Assembly (NCBI GenBank): GCA_004563195.1
Contig: SFTJ01000007.1
Span: 1 to 64,000, forward strand
Length of the DNA stretch: 64,000 nt
Direction: 5' to 3'
DNA from: a bacterium
GTDB taxonomy: Bacteria; Bacteroidota; Bacteroidia; Bacteroidales; Muribaculaceae
The notes beneath the pieces are model-generated. The model was not told where the DNA came from, searched no databases, and saw only the letters and a list, made by a program, of their open reading frames with translations. Shown in pieces: positions 44,032 through 53,773 of the stretch (position 1 is the first letter of the stretch; every line of letters begins with the position of its first letter). The translations under genes were made by a program, and so were the position numbers.

Positions 44032-45657
44032 ATGAAAAAATATATTTTAGGTTTGGCTGTGTCGGCTTTGGCTCTCACTACAGTGTCATGCAATGATTTC
44101 TTGAACACTCAGCCTGAAGGATCGCCAACCACCGGCACTTACTTTACCAACGACCAACAGGCAATCGATGCAGTGGAAATGCTCTATGCCGACGTGCAAC
44201 AAGAAGGCTGCTTCGGTCGCGAATTTTTCTGGGAACAAGCTGCCGCCAACGACGTGGTTTGGGGTCGCACACGAAGCTATCCAGCTCTCGCCACTTTCAA
44301 CTACTCGGGCGACGAAAGTCCTCTCCGCTCGGTGTGGGAACGCCTCACTCGCACCACTGCCCGCGCCAACTGGGTTGTGGAACAGCTCTCTAAGAAAGCA
44401 TCGCTCACTGCTATCGAAAAGCGTTCGCTCGGCGAAGCTTACTTCATGCGTGCGCTCACTCACTTCTACATCGCTTACCGCTACGGTACCGACTTGCAGG
44501 GTGTGCCTTTCTGCCGCTACGAAGACTTCGAAAACGGTTACGACAACTCGATACCCGAACAGCAACCTTCAGTAATGGAAAACTACCGCCTCATCATCGA
44601 AGACCTCGACAAGGCTTTGGCTAATCTGCCTAAGTTTGAAGAATATGGCATCGACGACCGCGGTCGTGCTCACAAGGCTGCTTGCGTGGGCTACAAGGCT
44701 AAGACCTATGCTTACTGGGCTACTTGGGACCAAACAAAGTGGAACGACGTAATCAACTGCGTTAACGAGCTCGAAACCACCTATGGTCGCGACCTCGCCG
44801 ACACTTATGCTCAAGTGTTCTCTTCTGATTTCGCCGACTTCTGGAACAAAGAATACATCTGGACAATCCCCTGCAACGGTGGTGCCAACGGTGGTGGTTT
44901 GGAATTCCCGGGCGTAATCCTCGAAAACAAGGGCTGGGGTGTATACAACGGCTGGGGTCAGAACAAGCCTTCTTACGACATCTACGAAGAAATGCTCAAG
45001 GATGGTGCCGGTAACGACCGCATCGTTCGCAGCATCCTCGAATATGGTCAGGAATTCTACTTCAACGGCGAAAAGCGTCAGTTCTATTCTACTTCCGACA
45101 TCGAATCGGGCTTCATGATTAACAAATATATGGACCCATTCAAGCACAAGGATATGACCAACGAATACGTTAATCCTAACGGTGACTGGCCAACTGCTCG
45201 CATCAACTTCCCATTGTTGCGCTTTGCCGACTGCTTGCTCCTCCGTGCCGAAGCTTATCTTATGACAGGCAAACCGGGCGAAGCTGCCAAGGACATCAAC
45301 CGCGTGCGCACTCGTTCGAACCTCACTACTATAGGCGCTACTGCCACTATGGCCGACCTTTACCACGAACGCCGTTGCGAACTCGCTTTCGAGTTCAGCG
45401 ACCACTTGTTCGACCTCAAGCGCTGGAATCGCTCTTCGAATGCCGAAATCAAGGCTCTCGCCGATGCCGAACTCAACGCAAGTCCTCGCGTTCGCCACTA
45501 CTCTAACCGCGGCGATGTTAACTCCGATTTCACCATCGGTCAATACGAAGACTACAAGGTTAAGAACAAATACGATGCTCACTTCATGGTATTCCCTTAC
45601 CCATCGGCTGAAATCACCAAGGCTGGTGGCAAGTTGAAGCAAAACAAAGACTATTAA
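44032..45657 (+). CDS. SusD/RagB-like surface glycan-binding lipoprotein
   Basis: 541 residues from the ATG at 44032. A TTG four codons earlier is in frame but less likely. Lipobox TTVSC (Cys20). SusD_like N-terminal region: CNDFLNTQPEGSPTTGTYF. The C-terminal RagB/SusD region has FPLLRFADCLLLRAEAYL and LYHERRCELAFEFSDHLFDLKRW, both hallmarks. Binds glycans on the surface and acts as the lid of the SusC channel. A strong terminator follows, so SusCD may be made in excess of the downstream enzymes. Confidence 0.96.
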   Translation: MKKYILGLAVSALALTTVSCNDFLNTQPEGSPTTGTYFTNDQQAIDAVEMLYADVQQEGCFGREFFWEQAAANDVVWGRTRSYPALATFNYSGDESPLRSVWERLTRTTARANWVVEQLSKKASLTAIEKRSLGEAYFMRALTHFYIAYRYGTDLQGVPFCRYEDFENGYDNSIPEQQPSVMENYRLIIEDLDKALANLPKFEEYGIDDRGRAHKAACVGYKAKTYAYWATWDQTKWNDVINCVNELETTYGRDLADTYAQVFSSDFADFWNKEYIWTIPCNGGANGGGLEFPGVILENKGWGVYNGWGQNKPSYDIYEEMLKDGAGNDRIVRSILEYGQEFYFNGEKRQFYSTSDIESGFMINKYMDPFKHKDMTNEYVNPNGDWPTARINFPLLRFADCLLLRAEAYLMTGKPGEAAKDINRVRTRSNLTTIGATATMADLYHERRCELAFEFSDHLFDLKRWNRSSNAEIKALADAELNASPRVRHYSNRGDVNSDFTIGQYEDYKVKNKYDAHFMVFPYPSAEITKAGGKLKQNKDY

Positions 45658-45708
45658 TAAGCATCTTATCGCGAGGCGCACAGAGCCTTGCCGATAATAT
45701 AATCACTC

Positions 45709-45748
45709 AAGGTGCGTCAATCTCTGCATTGACGCACCTTTGTTTTTC
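45709..45748 (+). terminator. Terminator after the SusD-like gene
   Basis: A perfect 12-bp stem (45709-45720 with 45729-45740) followed by TGTTTTTC. It separates susCD from the degradative genes. Confidence 0.88.
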
Positions 45749-45917
45749 ACATTTGGCACTATTCCGCAAGCCCTTTTAACTAATGTTTGCAATAACTCAA
45801 AACCATAAATCACAGATATTTCGTAACTTTACACGATGGGAACGAAACAATAAGCCCCAAAACCAAAATAAGCGAAAATACAAACCTTTCAAACAAACTA
45901 TTCAATAATCACAAATT

Positions 45918-46778
45918 ATGCGAAATCTTATTTTAGCTCTTTTAAGCGTCATCATCCTTGCAGGATGTTCAAAACAACAACAGCAACAAGACACCACTCA
46001 AAACATAGTAGTGGCAACCTTCAACATGCGTTACGATAACCCCGACGACAGCATGAACAATTGGCAATATCGCAAGGAACGCGTGGCTCAATTCATCATC
46101 GACCAAAACATCGATATCGTGGGCACTCAAGAACTCCTCCAAAACCAAGTTGACGACCTCAAGGCTCTGCTCCCCGACTTCGACATGGTGGGCGTGGCTC
46201 GCGACAACGGTAAAGACAAGGGCGAATATGCCGCCATCTTCTTCCGCCGCGACCGTTTCGAAGTGCTCGACAGCAACAACTTCTGGCTCTGCGAAAACCC
46301 CGACAGCGTGGGTATGAAGGGATGGGATGCCGCTTGCACTCGCATAGCCACATGGGCTAAACTAAAGGATAAAACCAACGACAAGATATTTATGGCTGTC
46401 AACACTCACTTCGACCACGTGGGCGAAGTGGCTCGCCGCGAGAGCGCTCTGCTCATCATCAGCAAAATTAAGGAGATAGTGGGCGACCAACCTGCATTCC
46501 TCACCGGCGACTTCAATGTTGACAACACCAGCAACGCCTACGCCACCATCACCGGCAACGAATTTGTGCTCAACGACTCGCGCTGCGTGGCCGACTCTGT
46601 GGAAGGTGTTGACTACACTTGGCACGACTTCGGCAAGGAACCTGCCGACCAACGCTCGCGCATCGACTTCATTTTCACCACTCCGAGCATCAAGGTGCTC
46701 AAGGTGTTTATCCCGCAAGAAAATGTCGATGCCTTCTTGAGCGACCACAACCCTCAAGTAGCTACTTTGCAATTCTAA
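45918..46778 (+). CDS. Endonuclease/exonuclease/phosphatase (EEP) family lipoprotein
   Basis: 286 residues. Lipobox ILAGC (Cys17), then a poly-Gln linker. EEP-fold motifs are complete: TFNMRYDN (about 34-41), GTQE (69-72), NTHFDH, GDFNV, and SDHNPQ at the end. The EEP superfamily includes nucleases, inositol-phosphate phosphatases and sphingomyelinases, so the substrate is a phosphoester but not certain. Being lipid-anchored and inside a PUL, it probably acts on a phosphorylated glycan or glycolipid outside the cytoplasm (inference). The ROK gene starts 20 bases downstream, the beginning of a six-gene run with short gaps. Confidence 0.9.
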   Translation: MRNLILALLSVIILAGCSKQQQQQDTTQNIVVATFNMRYDNPDDSMNNWQYRKERVAQFIIDQNIDIVGTQELLQNQVDDLKALLPDFDMVGVARDNGKDKGEYAAIFFRRDRFEVLDSNNFWLCENPDSVGMKGWDAACTRIATWAKLKDKTNDKIFMAVNTHFDHVGEVARRESALLIISKIKEIVGDQPAFLTGDFNVDNTSNAYATITGNEFVLNDSRCVADSVEGVDYTWHDFGKEPADQRSRIDFIFTTPSIKVLKVFIPQENVDAFLSDHNPQVATLQF

Positions 46779-46798
46779 TCCCCACTTTACTCGATAAT

Positions 46799-47626
46799 AT
46801 GAAAATAGGAATCGATTTAGGCGGCACCAACATTCGCGTGGGTGCAGTGAGCGATGGCAAAATAGTGCGCAAGGCTCAAGTGCCCACTCCTCACACATCG
46901 TGCCCCGACGAGGTGGTAGATGCCATAGTGAACCTCATACGCCAAGTGGCTGCCGATGATGCAATCGAAGGTATAGGCATAGGCGTACCTTCGGTGGTGG
47001 ACTGGGAAAAAGGCATTGTCTACAATGTGATGAACATCCCCTCATGGAAGGAAGTGCACATCAAGGACATACTCGAAGGCACTTTCGGTGTGCCTGTGGC
47101 TGTGAATAACGATGCCAACTGCTTCGCCCTCGGCGAGAAGATGTATGGTGCGGCTCGCCTCTACGACGATGTGGTGGGCATCACTCTCGGCACCGGCGTA
47201 GGTGCGGGTCTCATATTCGACGGACGCCTCTACAGCGGCCGTAACACGGCTGCCGGCGAGGTGTGCTCGCTCCCCTATCTCGAGAGCGACTATGAGCACT
47301 ATTGCAGCAGCGGATTTTTTGTCGACCGCGGCACCACAGGTCGCGATGCCGCCACTTTGGCATCGGAAGGCAATGCCGATATAATGCCCGTATGGCAGGA
47401 ATTTGGCAGCCATGTGGGCAATCTGGTGAAAGCCGTGCTGCTTGCCTACGACCCGCAAGCCATAGTGTTCGGCGGAAGCATCGCCAAGGCTTTCGAGCAC
47501 TTCGAAAAGCCTATGATGCAGTCGCTCGAGACATTTATGTATCCCAATATGGTGCAACGCCTCAAAATTTTCGTGTCGGAACTCGATGATGTAGCCATCT
47601 ACGGTGCTTCGGCTCTGGTGCAATAA
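46799..47626 (+). CDS. ROK family sugar kinase
   Basis: 275 residues from the ATG at 46799 (MKIGIDLGGTNIRVGAV); upstream ATGs in the frame overlap the EEP gene. ATP site DLGGTNIRVG (5-14), catalytic Asp in NNDANCFALGE, and GTGVGAGLIFDGRLYSG. The usual ROK zinc motif (CxCGxxGC) is replaced by a sequence with Cys in EVCSLPYLE and HYCSSGFF, a variant seen in other Bacteroidetes ROK proteins. Phosphorylates a hexose such as mannose or glucose in the cytosol, which fits release of mannose by the GH92 enzyme next door. No DNA-binding domain, so it is a kinase, not a repressor. Confidence 0.92.
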   Translation: MKIGIDLGGTNIRVGAVSDGKIVRKAQVPTPHTSCPDEVVDAIVNLIRQVAADDAIEGIGIGVPSVVDWEKGIVYNVMNIPSWKEVHIKDILEGTFGVPVAVNNDANCFALGEKMYGAARLYDDVVGITLGTGVGAGLIFDGRLYSGRNTAAGEVCSLPYLESDYEHYCSSGFFVDRGTTGRDAATLASEGNADIMPVWQEFGSHVGNLVKAVLLAYDPQAIVFGGSIAKAFEHFEKPMMQSLETFMYPNMVQRLKIFVSELDDVAIYGASALVQ

Positions 47627-47686
47627 TTCTCTAAGTCTACACTTTTCTAATCCCTCCTATAGAACAACAAAAAACGCAGAATTCTG

Positions 47687-50620
47687 ATGAAAAAGAACAT
47701 CATATCACTCGTTGCCATGCTGGCACTGGCATTGCTTTCGTGGCAACCGATGGCTGCAAAACAGTTAACTCGCTATGTCGACCCCTTTATCGGCACCGGC
47801 GGTCATGGTCACACCTATCCGGGTGCCACCACGCCTCACGGAGCCGTGCAACTCAGCCCCGACACTCGCACCGGCAACTGGGATGCTTGCAGCGGCTATC
47901 ACTACAGCGACTCGCAAATCTTCGGATTTTCGCACAATCACCTCAGTGGTACGGGTTGCGCCGACCTTGCCGATGTGCTCTTTCACCCCGATGTAACTAT
48001 CGGTTCGCCGAGCAATCTCTATCAGCCCACTTCGTTCAGCCACGCCAACGAAAAGGCACGTCCGGGCTACTATAGCGTGCTTCTCGACAACGGCATCAAA
48101 GCCGAACTCACTGCCGCCACCTACACCGGTGTGCATCGCTACACCTATCCGGCTCAAGCATCGCCTCGCATGGTGGTGGATATGCTTTGGACTCTCGGCG
48201 AAGAGGTTATCTACGAAGCAGCCATAGAGCAAACCGCCGACAACGAAATAGCCGGCATGCGCAACAGTCTGGGTTTTGTTGACCAACAGCACATCTATTT
48301 CGTGGCACAATTCTCTTGCAATATACGCGATTTCGCTGCCTATAGCGACGGCAGCCGCGTGGAGGGCTCCAAAGCCCATGGCAACAAAATTATGGCTTCG
48401 TTCGGCCTCGAGAGCAATGTAGTGACCGTGAAGGTGGGCCTCTCTAACGTGAGCATCGAGAACGCTCGCCAAAATTTGACGCACGACACAGGCTCCGACT
48501 TCAACTTCGACGCCGTGAGCAAAGCCGCCGATGCTCAATGGGAAAAAGCGCTATCTTGCTTCGCCATCGACGACAAGAGTGAAACGCGCAAAAAGGTGTT
48601 CTACACCGCTCTCTATCACACCTTAGTGATGCCCAACATCACCAGCGACTGCAATGGCGAATATCGCGCTCACGACCAATCGATTCGCCGTCTCGAAGAG
48701 GGTTGCAAGGAGTATAGCGCACTATCGCTTTGGGACACGTTCCGCGCCTGGCATCCGCTCATGACGCTTATCGACCACGACTTGGTGCGAAATATCAACA
48801 ATTCGATGCTCAACAGCTACAGCTGCGACAAGAAACTGCCCATCTGGCCGCTTTCGTCGGGCGAAACGGGCTGCATGATTGGCTATCACTCGGTGGCTGT
48901 GCTCGCCGAGGCTTATCTCAAAGGCATTCGCAACTTCGATGCCGACTATGCCCTCGAGGCTATGATTGCCACTGCCAACACTCGCACCAAAGGGCTCGAT
49001 TACTACGTGAAAAACGGATTTATCCCGCAAAACGGCAAACGCGAATCGGTGTCGTGCCTGCTCGAATATGCCTACGACGACTGGTGCATTGCTCAGTTTG
49101 CTCGCGCCATAGGCCGCATCGATATTCACGACGAATATATGAAGCGTTCGCAGCAATATGTGAATGTGTTCGACGGTTCCACCCGATTTTTCCGCGGCAA
49201 ACGCTCCGACGGCAATTGGCAGACTCCGTTCAACCCATTTGAGGTGGGTCATGCCTACACCGAAGCCACCGCTTGGCAATATCGCTTCTTCGTTCCGCAC
49301 GATGTGAAGGGCATGGAGCAGATTTTCGGCGGCAGAGAGAAGTTTGTGGCTGCGCTCGACTCTATCTACACCGCCACAAGCGAAACACCCAACGAGCAAG
49401 CGGACATTACAGGTCTGATAGGTCAATATGCTCACGGCAACGAACCGAGTCACCATATCTCTTACCTTTATTCCTACATCGGTCAACCTTGGAAGACTCA
49501 GGAACGCAATTTAGAGGTGCTCAATACGCTCTACAGCGATGCCCCCGACGGATTGTGCGGCAATGAGGACTGCGGTCAGATGTCGGCTTGGTTCATTATG
49601 AGCAGCCTCGGACTGTATGCAGTGGCTCCGGCTTCGGGTGAATATGTTCTCACCACTCCGCTTATGCGCAAAGCAACCGTTCGCCTTGCCAACGGCCGCA
49701 CTCTCACCATCATAGGCGGCGACAGCAAAGCCACTCCATATATCGCCAAGGTGGAACTCAACGGCAAACCCATCAACACCGTCTATCTCACTCATGAGCA
49801 GATTATGCAAGGCGGTGTGCTCAAATTCACTCTCAGCGCCAAGCCCACCGATTGGGGCACTTCTGCCGATGCAGCGCCCTACTCCTACACTCGCTGCCCG
49901 GTGGTGTCGATACCGTTTGTGCGTCGCGATTTGAACCTCTTTACCGGCGCCATCGATGTCGAGATAGGCTCTGCCACTCCCGATGCAGCCATTCACTACA
50001 CCCTCGACGGTTCGGAGCCTACCGAACGCTCGCCGCTCTACACTGCGCCGCTCGCCATCAGCTCCACCACCGTCATCAAGGCTAAGGCATTCCGCCCGGG
50101 CTATCTGCCAAGCGCCACTATGGCCATCACAGCCACCGAAGCCATCAATCGCCCTGCCGCATCGCTCACCGAGGCGCAGCAGGCTGAATTGAAGCGTGGC
50201 GTGAGCTACGACTACTTCGAAGGCCCGTTCCTGAAGGTTGAAGATATCACAGGCAATCCTTTGAGCTCCGGCACACTAAGCCGGCCGGGCATCGAGGGCG
50301 CTGCCTCGCCCGACCACTTTGCTTTTGTGTTCGGCGGATTTATCGACGTGCCGAGCGATGGCATCTACACCTTCTTCACCCGTTCCGACGATGGCAGCGT
50401 GCTCATTATCGATGATGTGCTTGTGGTGGACAACAACGACTCGCACGCGGCGGTTACTGCCACCGGCACCATAGCTCTCGCCAAGGGTCTGCACCGATTC
50501 ACGCTCAAATATTTCGACGACTATGAGGGCGAATCGCTGCAATGGGGCTGGCGCATACCCGGCGACACCAAGATGACCGACATCGCGCCCGAACGGCTGT
50601 ATTACCTTCCCAAGAAATAA
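47687..50620 (+). CDS. GH92 alpha-mannosidase with CHB_HEX_C and PA14 domains
   Basis: 977 residues with a signal peptide (about 1-24). GH92 catalytic part (about 28-760): YVDPFIGTGGHGHTYPGA at the start, FSHNHLSGTGC, and the catalytic-site segment GNEDCGQMSAW (Glu627). These Ca-dependent enzymes cleave mostly alpha-1,2- (some 1,3/1,4/1,6-) mannosides with inversion. A chitobiase-type C-terminal beta domain follows (about 770-835; IHYTLDGSEPT) and a PA14 domain (about 850-977; FFTRSDDGSVLIIDD, KGLHRFTLKYFDDYEG), which probably binds carbohydrate. The PA14 part resembles the end of the metallophosphoesterase gene at 52285. Gap to the next gene 26 bases. Confidence 0.95.
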   Translation: MKKNIISLVAMLALALLSWQPMAAKQLTRYVDPFIGTGGHGHTYPGATTPHGAVQLSPDTRTGNWDACSGYHYSDSQIFGFSHNHLSGTGCADLADVLFHPDVTIGSPSNLYQPTSFSHANEKARPGYYSVLLDNGIKAELTAATYTGVHRYTYPAQASPRMVVDMLWTLGEEVIYEAAIEQTADNEIAGMRNSLGFVDQQHIYFVAQFSCNIRDFAAYSDGSRVEGSKAHGNKIMASFGLESNVVTVKVGLSNVSIENARQNLTHDTGSDFNFDAVSKAADAQWEKALSCFAIDDKSETRKKVFYTALYHTLVMPNITSDCNGEYRAHDQSIRRLEEGCKEYSALSLWDTFRAWHPLMTLIDHDLVRNINNSMLNSYSCDKKLPIWPLSSGETGCMIGYHSVAVLAEAYLKGIRNFDADYALEAMIATANTRTKGLDYYVKNGFIPQNGKRESVSCLLEYAYDDWCIAQFARAIGRIDIHDEYMKRSQQYVNVFDGSTRFFRGKRSDGNWQTPFNPFEVGHAYTEATAWQYRFFVPHDVKGMEQIFGGREKFVAALDSIYTATSETPNEQADITGLIGQYAHGNEPSHHISYLYSYIGQPWKTQERNLEVLNTLYSDAPDGLCGNEDCGQMSAWFIMSSLGLYAVAPASGEYVLTTPLMRKATVRLANGRTLTIIGGDSKATPYIAKVELNGKPINTVYLTHEQIMQGGVLKFTLSAKPTDWGTSADAAPYSYTRCPVVSIPFVRRDLNLFTGAIDVEIGSATPDAAIHYTLDGSEPTERSPLYTAPLAISSTTVIKAKAFRPGYLPSATMAITATEAINRPAASLTEAQQAELKRGVSYDYFEGPFLKVEDITGNPLSSGTLSRPGIEGAASPDHFAFVFGGFIDVPSDGIYTFFTRSDDGSVLIIDDVLVVDNNDSHAAVTATGTIALAKGLHRFTLKYFDDYEGESLQWGWRIPGDTKMTDIAPERLYYLPKK

Positions 50621-50646
50621 ATAAAAAACAAACAAATAACTACACT

Positions 50647-52272
50647 ATGCGAAAATTTCAAAAAATGGCTTTTAGAGCGATACTTGTGGCACTCACAGCG
50701 GCTATGGGCATCGGTATAGGCAACGCACAAAGTTGCGGCAACGATAGCATCTATCGCATTCCATACAAAAACACCTATGTGAAAGAGGCTCTTGTGGCTG
50801 AAAACGACTTCCGCACGGCCAAACCCGTAACCACCGAGTTGCCCAAAAGTTTTGAGGAGGCTCGTCAGGTGCTGCCCGTGCCCGTTTGGGAGGGCCACCA
50901 AGCCGAAATCGACATGTACTGGAAAGCATGGCAGATAGGTGTGAAAAACATCTGCAACCCGCTTCCCGGCTCGGGCTTCGTGGTGCCTTATATCGACACT
51001 GCCTACAATGGCAACATTTTCATGTGGGACTCGGCTTTCATCTTGATGTTCTCTCGCTATGGAGCGCGTTTCTTCGATTTCCAAGGCACGCTCAATAATT
51101 TCTATGCCAAGCAGCACCCCGATGGCTTTATCTGCCGCGAAATACATGCCGACGGCAGCGACTGCTTCGAACGCTACGACCCGGTGAGCACCGGTCCTAA
51201 CCTTATTCCTTGGTGCGAATTGGTTTATTATCAACAGTTTGGCAATATCGACCGCCTTCACAAGGCATTCCCGGCGCTTGTGGCTTACTATAAGTGGCTT
51301 CGCCTCAACCACACTTGGCGCAACGGCACCTATTGGTCGAGCGGCTGGGGCACCGGTATGGACAATATGCCGCGCGTGAAGAAGGACTACAACCCCATCT
51401 TCAGCCACGGCCACATGATTTGGCTCGACACCAATCTGCAACAATATATGACTGCCTATCAGTTGCTTCAGATAGGTTTCTACATCGAGCGCTGGCAGGA
51501 AATAGAGGACTTTGAGGACGAAGCCAAGATGCTCAAACGATATGTTCAGGAAAACCTCTGGGACGAAAAGAGCGGTTTCCTCTACGACCAATATGCCGAC
51601 GGCTCGCTGTGCACCACCAAGGGCATAAGCGCTTTCTGGGCTTTGCAGAGCGATATTCTCAGCGACAGCCAACTCAAGCGCCTCGTGGAGCACTTAAACA
51701 ACCCCAAGGAATTCAAACGTCCGGGCATGGTGCCATCGGTGAGCGCCGACAATCCGAAATACAACGAAAAAGGCCGCTACTGGCAAGGTGGTGTATGGCC
51801 GGGCACCAACTATATGATTATCGATGGCTTGTGGAAGAAGGGCTACAAGAAGGAGGCTCGCGACATTGCACTCAATCACTATCATCAGGTGTTTGAGGTG
51901 TTTAAAAACACCGGCACTTTCTGGGAATACTACTCGCCCGAATCGATGAACGAGGGCTTTATGGCTCGTAAGGACTTTATCGGCTGGACCGGCTTGGCTC
52001 CTATTGCCGAATTTATAGAGTTTATCATCGGCATCCGTGCCGATTATCCGTCGAACACCATCACTTGGGACCTCAATCTCACCGAAGCCAACGGCATAGA
52101 GCGCTATCCGTTCGGCCCCGAAGGAAACATCTCTTTCAAGGCTGCAAAGCGCGCCAACGCATCGGCTGAACCGCAGATTACCATCGACAGCAATGTGCCT
52201 TTCACGCTCAAAGTGTTCTATGGTAGCAAGAGCAAGACCATCGAGGTAACCCCGGGCAATAAGACTTATTAA
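50647..52272 (+). CDS. GH63/GH37-like (alpha/alpha)6-barrel glycosidase
   Basis: 541 residues from the ATG at 50647, with a signal peptide (about 1-28, ending GNAQS). The fold is the six-hairpin barrel of trehalase and GH63 enzymes (MGH1/trehalase type): MWDSAF (127-132), WSSGWGTGMDNMPR (230-243, catalytic acid probably Asp239), and YWQGGVWPGTNYMIIDGL. GH63 members include processing alpha-glucosidase I and mannosylglycerate/glucosylglycerate hydrolases; GH37 is trehalase. Exact specificity is open. Given the GH92 partner, removal of glucose or mannose from glycerate-, inositol- or glucose-linked caps is possible. Confidence 0.85.
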   Translation: MRKFQKMAFRAILVALTAAMGIGIGNAQSCGNDSIYRIPYKNTYVKEALVAENDFRTAKPVTTELPKSFEEARQVLPVPVWEGHQAEIDMYWKAWQIGVKNICNPLPGSGFVVPYIDTAYNGNIFMWDSAFILMFSRYGARFFDFQGTLNNFYAKQHPDGFICREIHADGSDCFERYDPVSTGPNLIPWCELVYYQQFGNIDRLHKAFPALVAYYKWLRLNHTWRNGTYWSSGWGTGMDNMPRVKKDYNPIFSHGHMIWLDTNLQQYMTAYQLLQIGFYIERWQEIEDFEDEAKMLKRYVQENLWDEKSGFLYDQYADGSLCTTKGISAFWALQSDILSDSQLKRLVEHLNNPKEFKRPGMVPSVSADNPKYNEKGRYWQGGVWPGTNYMIIDGLWKKGYKKEARDIALNHYHQVFEVFKNTGTFWEYYSPESMNEGFMARKDFIGWTGLAPIAEFIEFIIGIRADYPSNTITWDLNLTEANGIERYPFGPEGNISFKAAKRANASAEPQITIDSNVPFTLKVFYGSKSKTIEVTPGNKTY

Positions 52273-52284
52273 AAAGCACTGATT

Positions 52285-53733
52285 ATGAAAACATTACGCA
52301 CAGCAATATTTGTCGTCGCAGCCGTTCTGACACTTGCAGCATCGGCTCAGAGCACGCGCCGCATGGCTTTTAATGCCGACGGCACTTTCAAAATCGCCCA
52401 ATTTACCGACATTCACTGGTGCGACGACAGCGTGGAGGTGTGCAAACGCACTTTGCAGAGTCTGCAAGCCGTAATCGATGCCGAACGCCCCGACTTGAAT
52501 GTGCTCACGGGCGATATCGTCACCGACCACCCTGCTCTCAAAGGTTGGAAAAGCATCATTGCATTCTTCGAAAAGCAGAACATACCGTTCGTGGTGGCTA
52601 TGGGCAACCACGACGGCGAGTTTATGAGCAAAGATTCCATCTACACTCTGCTCACCGATAGCCCTATGTATGTGGGCGTGAAAGGCAACCACGTTACCGG
52701 TTACGGCAATATGACCATAGCACTGCACGCCGGCAATGGCTCCGACAAGGTGCAGAATGTGATTTATCTTATCGACTCGAACGATTATGCCGCCAGCACC
52801 ATTTTCGGCCACTACGATTGGATACACTTCGACCAAATCGATTGGTATCGCCGCGAAAGCGACCGTTTCGCTGCCAAGAACGGCGGCAAGCCGGTGCCTT
52901 CGGTGGCATTCTTCCACATCCCGCTTATTGAGACCGACCACGTGGTGGGCTTGCCCGACACTTTCGGCAACGCCAAAGAGCGTTTCGGCAAGGGCATCAA
53001 CTCGGGCCTGTTTGCCTCGATGCTCGAGAAGGGCAATATGGTGGGTGTGTTTGCGGGCCACGACCACATGAACGACTATGTGGGCATTCGGTCGGAAGTG
53101 ACTTTGGGCTTTGGCCGTTGCAGCGGTTGGGGCGCTTATGGCACTCTCGAGCGTGGCGCTCGCATAGTGCAACTGCGCGAAGGCTCCCGACACTTCGACA
53201 CCTGGATTACCACTGCCAAGGGTCGCGAAGCGGTTTATCACAGTCCGTCGGGCATCACTTCGATTGAAGAAAATGCCGGATATCTGGCTCCGGTGAAGGC
53301 TTCGAAGGTGAAAAACGGCGTGAACTACACCTACTACGAAGGCGAGATACTGAGTTGCGACGAAATTGCGCATCTCAAGCCGCTCCACAAGGGTGTGACC
53401 GATAATTTCCGCATCGATCTCTACGATACCAACGACCATTTCGCCTACACGTTCGATGCTCTTTTCGATGCTCCCGAAAAGGCTGTGTATAAGTTCCGCC
53501 TGCGCAGCGATGATGGTGCACAGCTATTCATCGACGGTCGTATGATTATCGACAACGACGGCAGCCACAGCGCCAACTTCGTGGTGGGCAAGGTGGCTCT
53601 CGAAAAGGGATTGCACCGCATCGAAATCAAGTATTTCGAGGACTACATGGGTCAGGAATTGCTTCTGCGCTTCCAGACTCCCAACATCGATGAGACTCCG
53701 GTAACGCCGGCCATGCTTTTCATTGCCAAATAA
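52285..53733 (+). CDS. Secreted metallophosphoesterase with C-terminal PA14 domain
   Basis: 482 residues; signal peptide about 1-21. Calcineurin-type metal motifs: FTDIHW (Asp42, His44), GDIVTD (76-81), GNHD (107-110), FFHIPL, and GHDH (about 258). This layout is the Bacteroidetes version of purple-acid-phosphatase-like phosphoesterases. Residues about 345-482 form a PA14 domain (RLRSDDGAQLFIDG, KGLHRIEIKYFEDYMG) clearly related to that of the GH92 enzyme upstream, suggesting that both bind the same glycan. Removes a phosphate or phosphodiester from the target (inference). Gap to the previous gene 12 bases, to the next 40. Confidence 0.9.
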   Translation: MKTLRTAIFVVAAVLTLAASAQSTRRMAFNADGTFKIAQFTDIHWCDDSVEVCKRTLQSLQAVIDAERPDLNVLTGDIVTDHPALKGWKSIIAFFEKQNIPFVVAMGNHDGEFMSKDSIYTLLTDSPMYVGVKGNHVTGYGNMTIALHAGNGSDKVQNVIYLIDSNDYAASTIFGHYDWIHFDQIDWYRRESDRFAAKNGGKPVPSVAFFHIPLIETDHVVGLPDTFGNAKERFGKGINSGLFASMLEKGNMVGVFAGHDHMNDYVGIRSEVTLGFGRCSGWGAYGTLERGARIVQLREGSRHFDTWITTAKGREAVYHSPSGITSIEENAGYLAPVKASKVKNGVNYTYYEGEILSCDEIAHLKPLHKGVTDNFRIDLYDTNDHFAYTFDALFDAPEKAVYKFRLRSDDGAQLFIDGRMIIDNDGSHSANFVVGKVALEKGLHRIEIKYFEDYMGQELLLRFQTPNIDETPVTPAMLFIAK

Positions 53734-53773
53734 CTATTAATTCCCACATATTTAACCAATTTCTTCTTTTAAT

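Noticed and set aside
44569..45681. A 370-codon minus-strand frame opposite the SusD-like gene
   Set aside because: Composition mirrors the real gene; similar long antisense frames occur opposite GH92, the metallophosphoesterase and the CapD-like gene, so they are an effect of strong codon preference.
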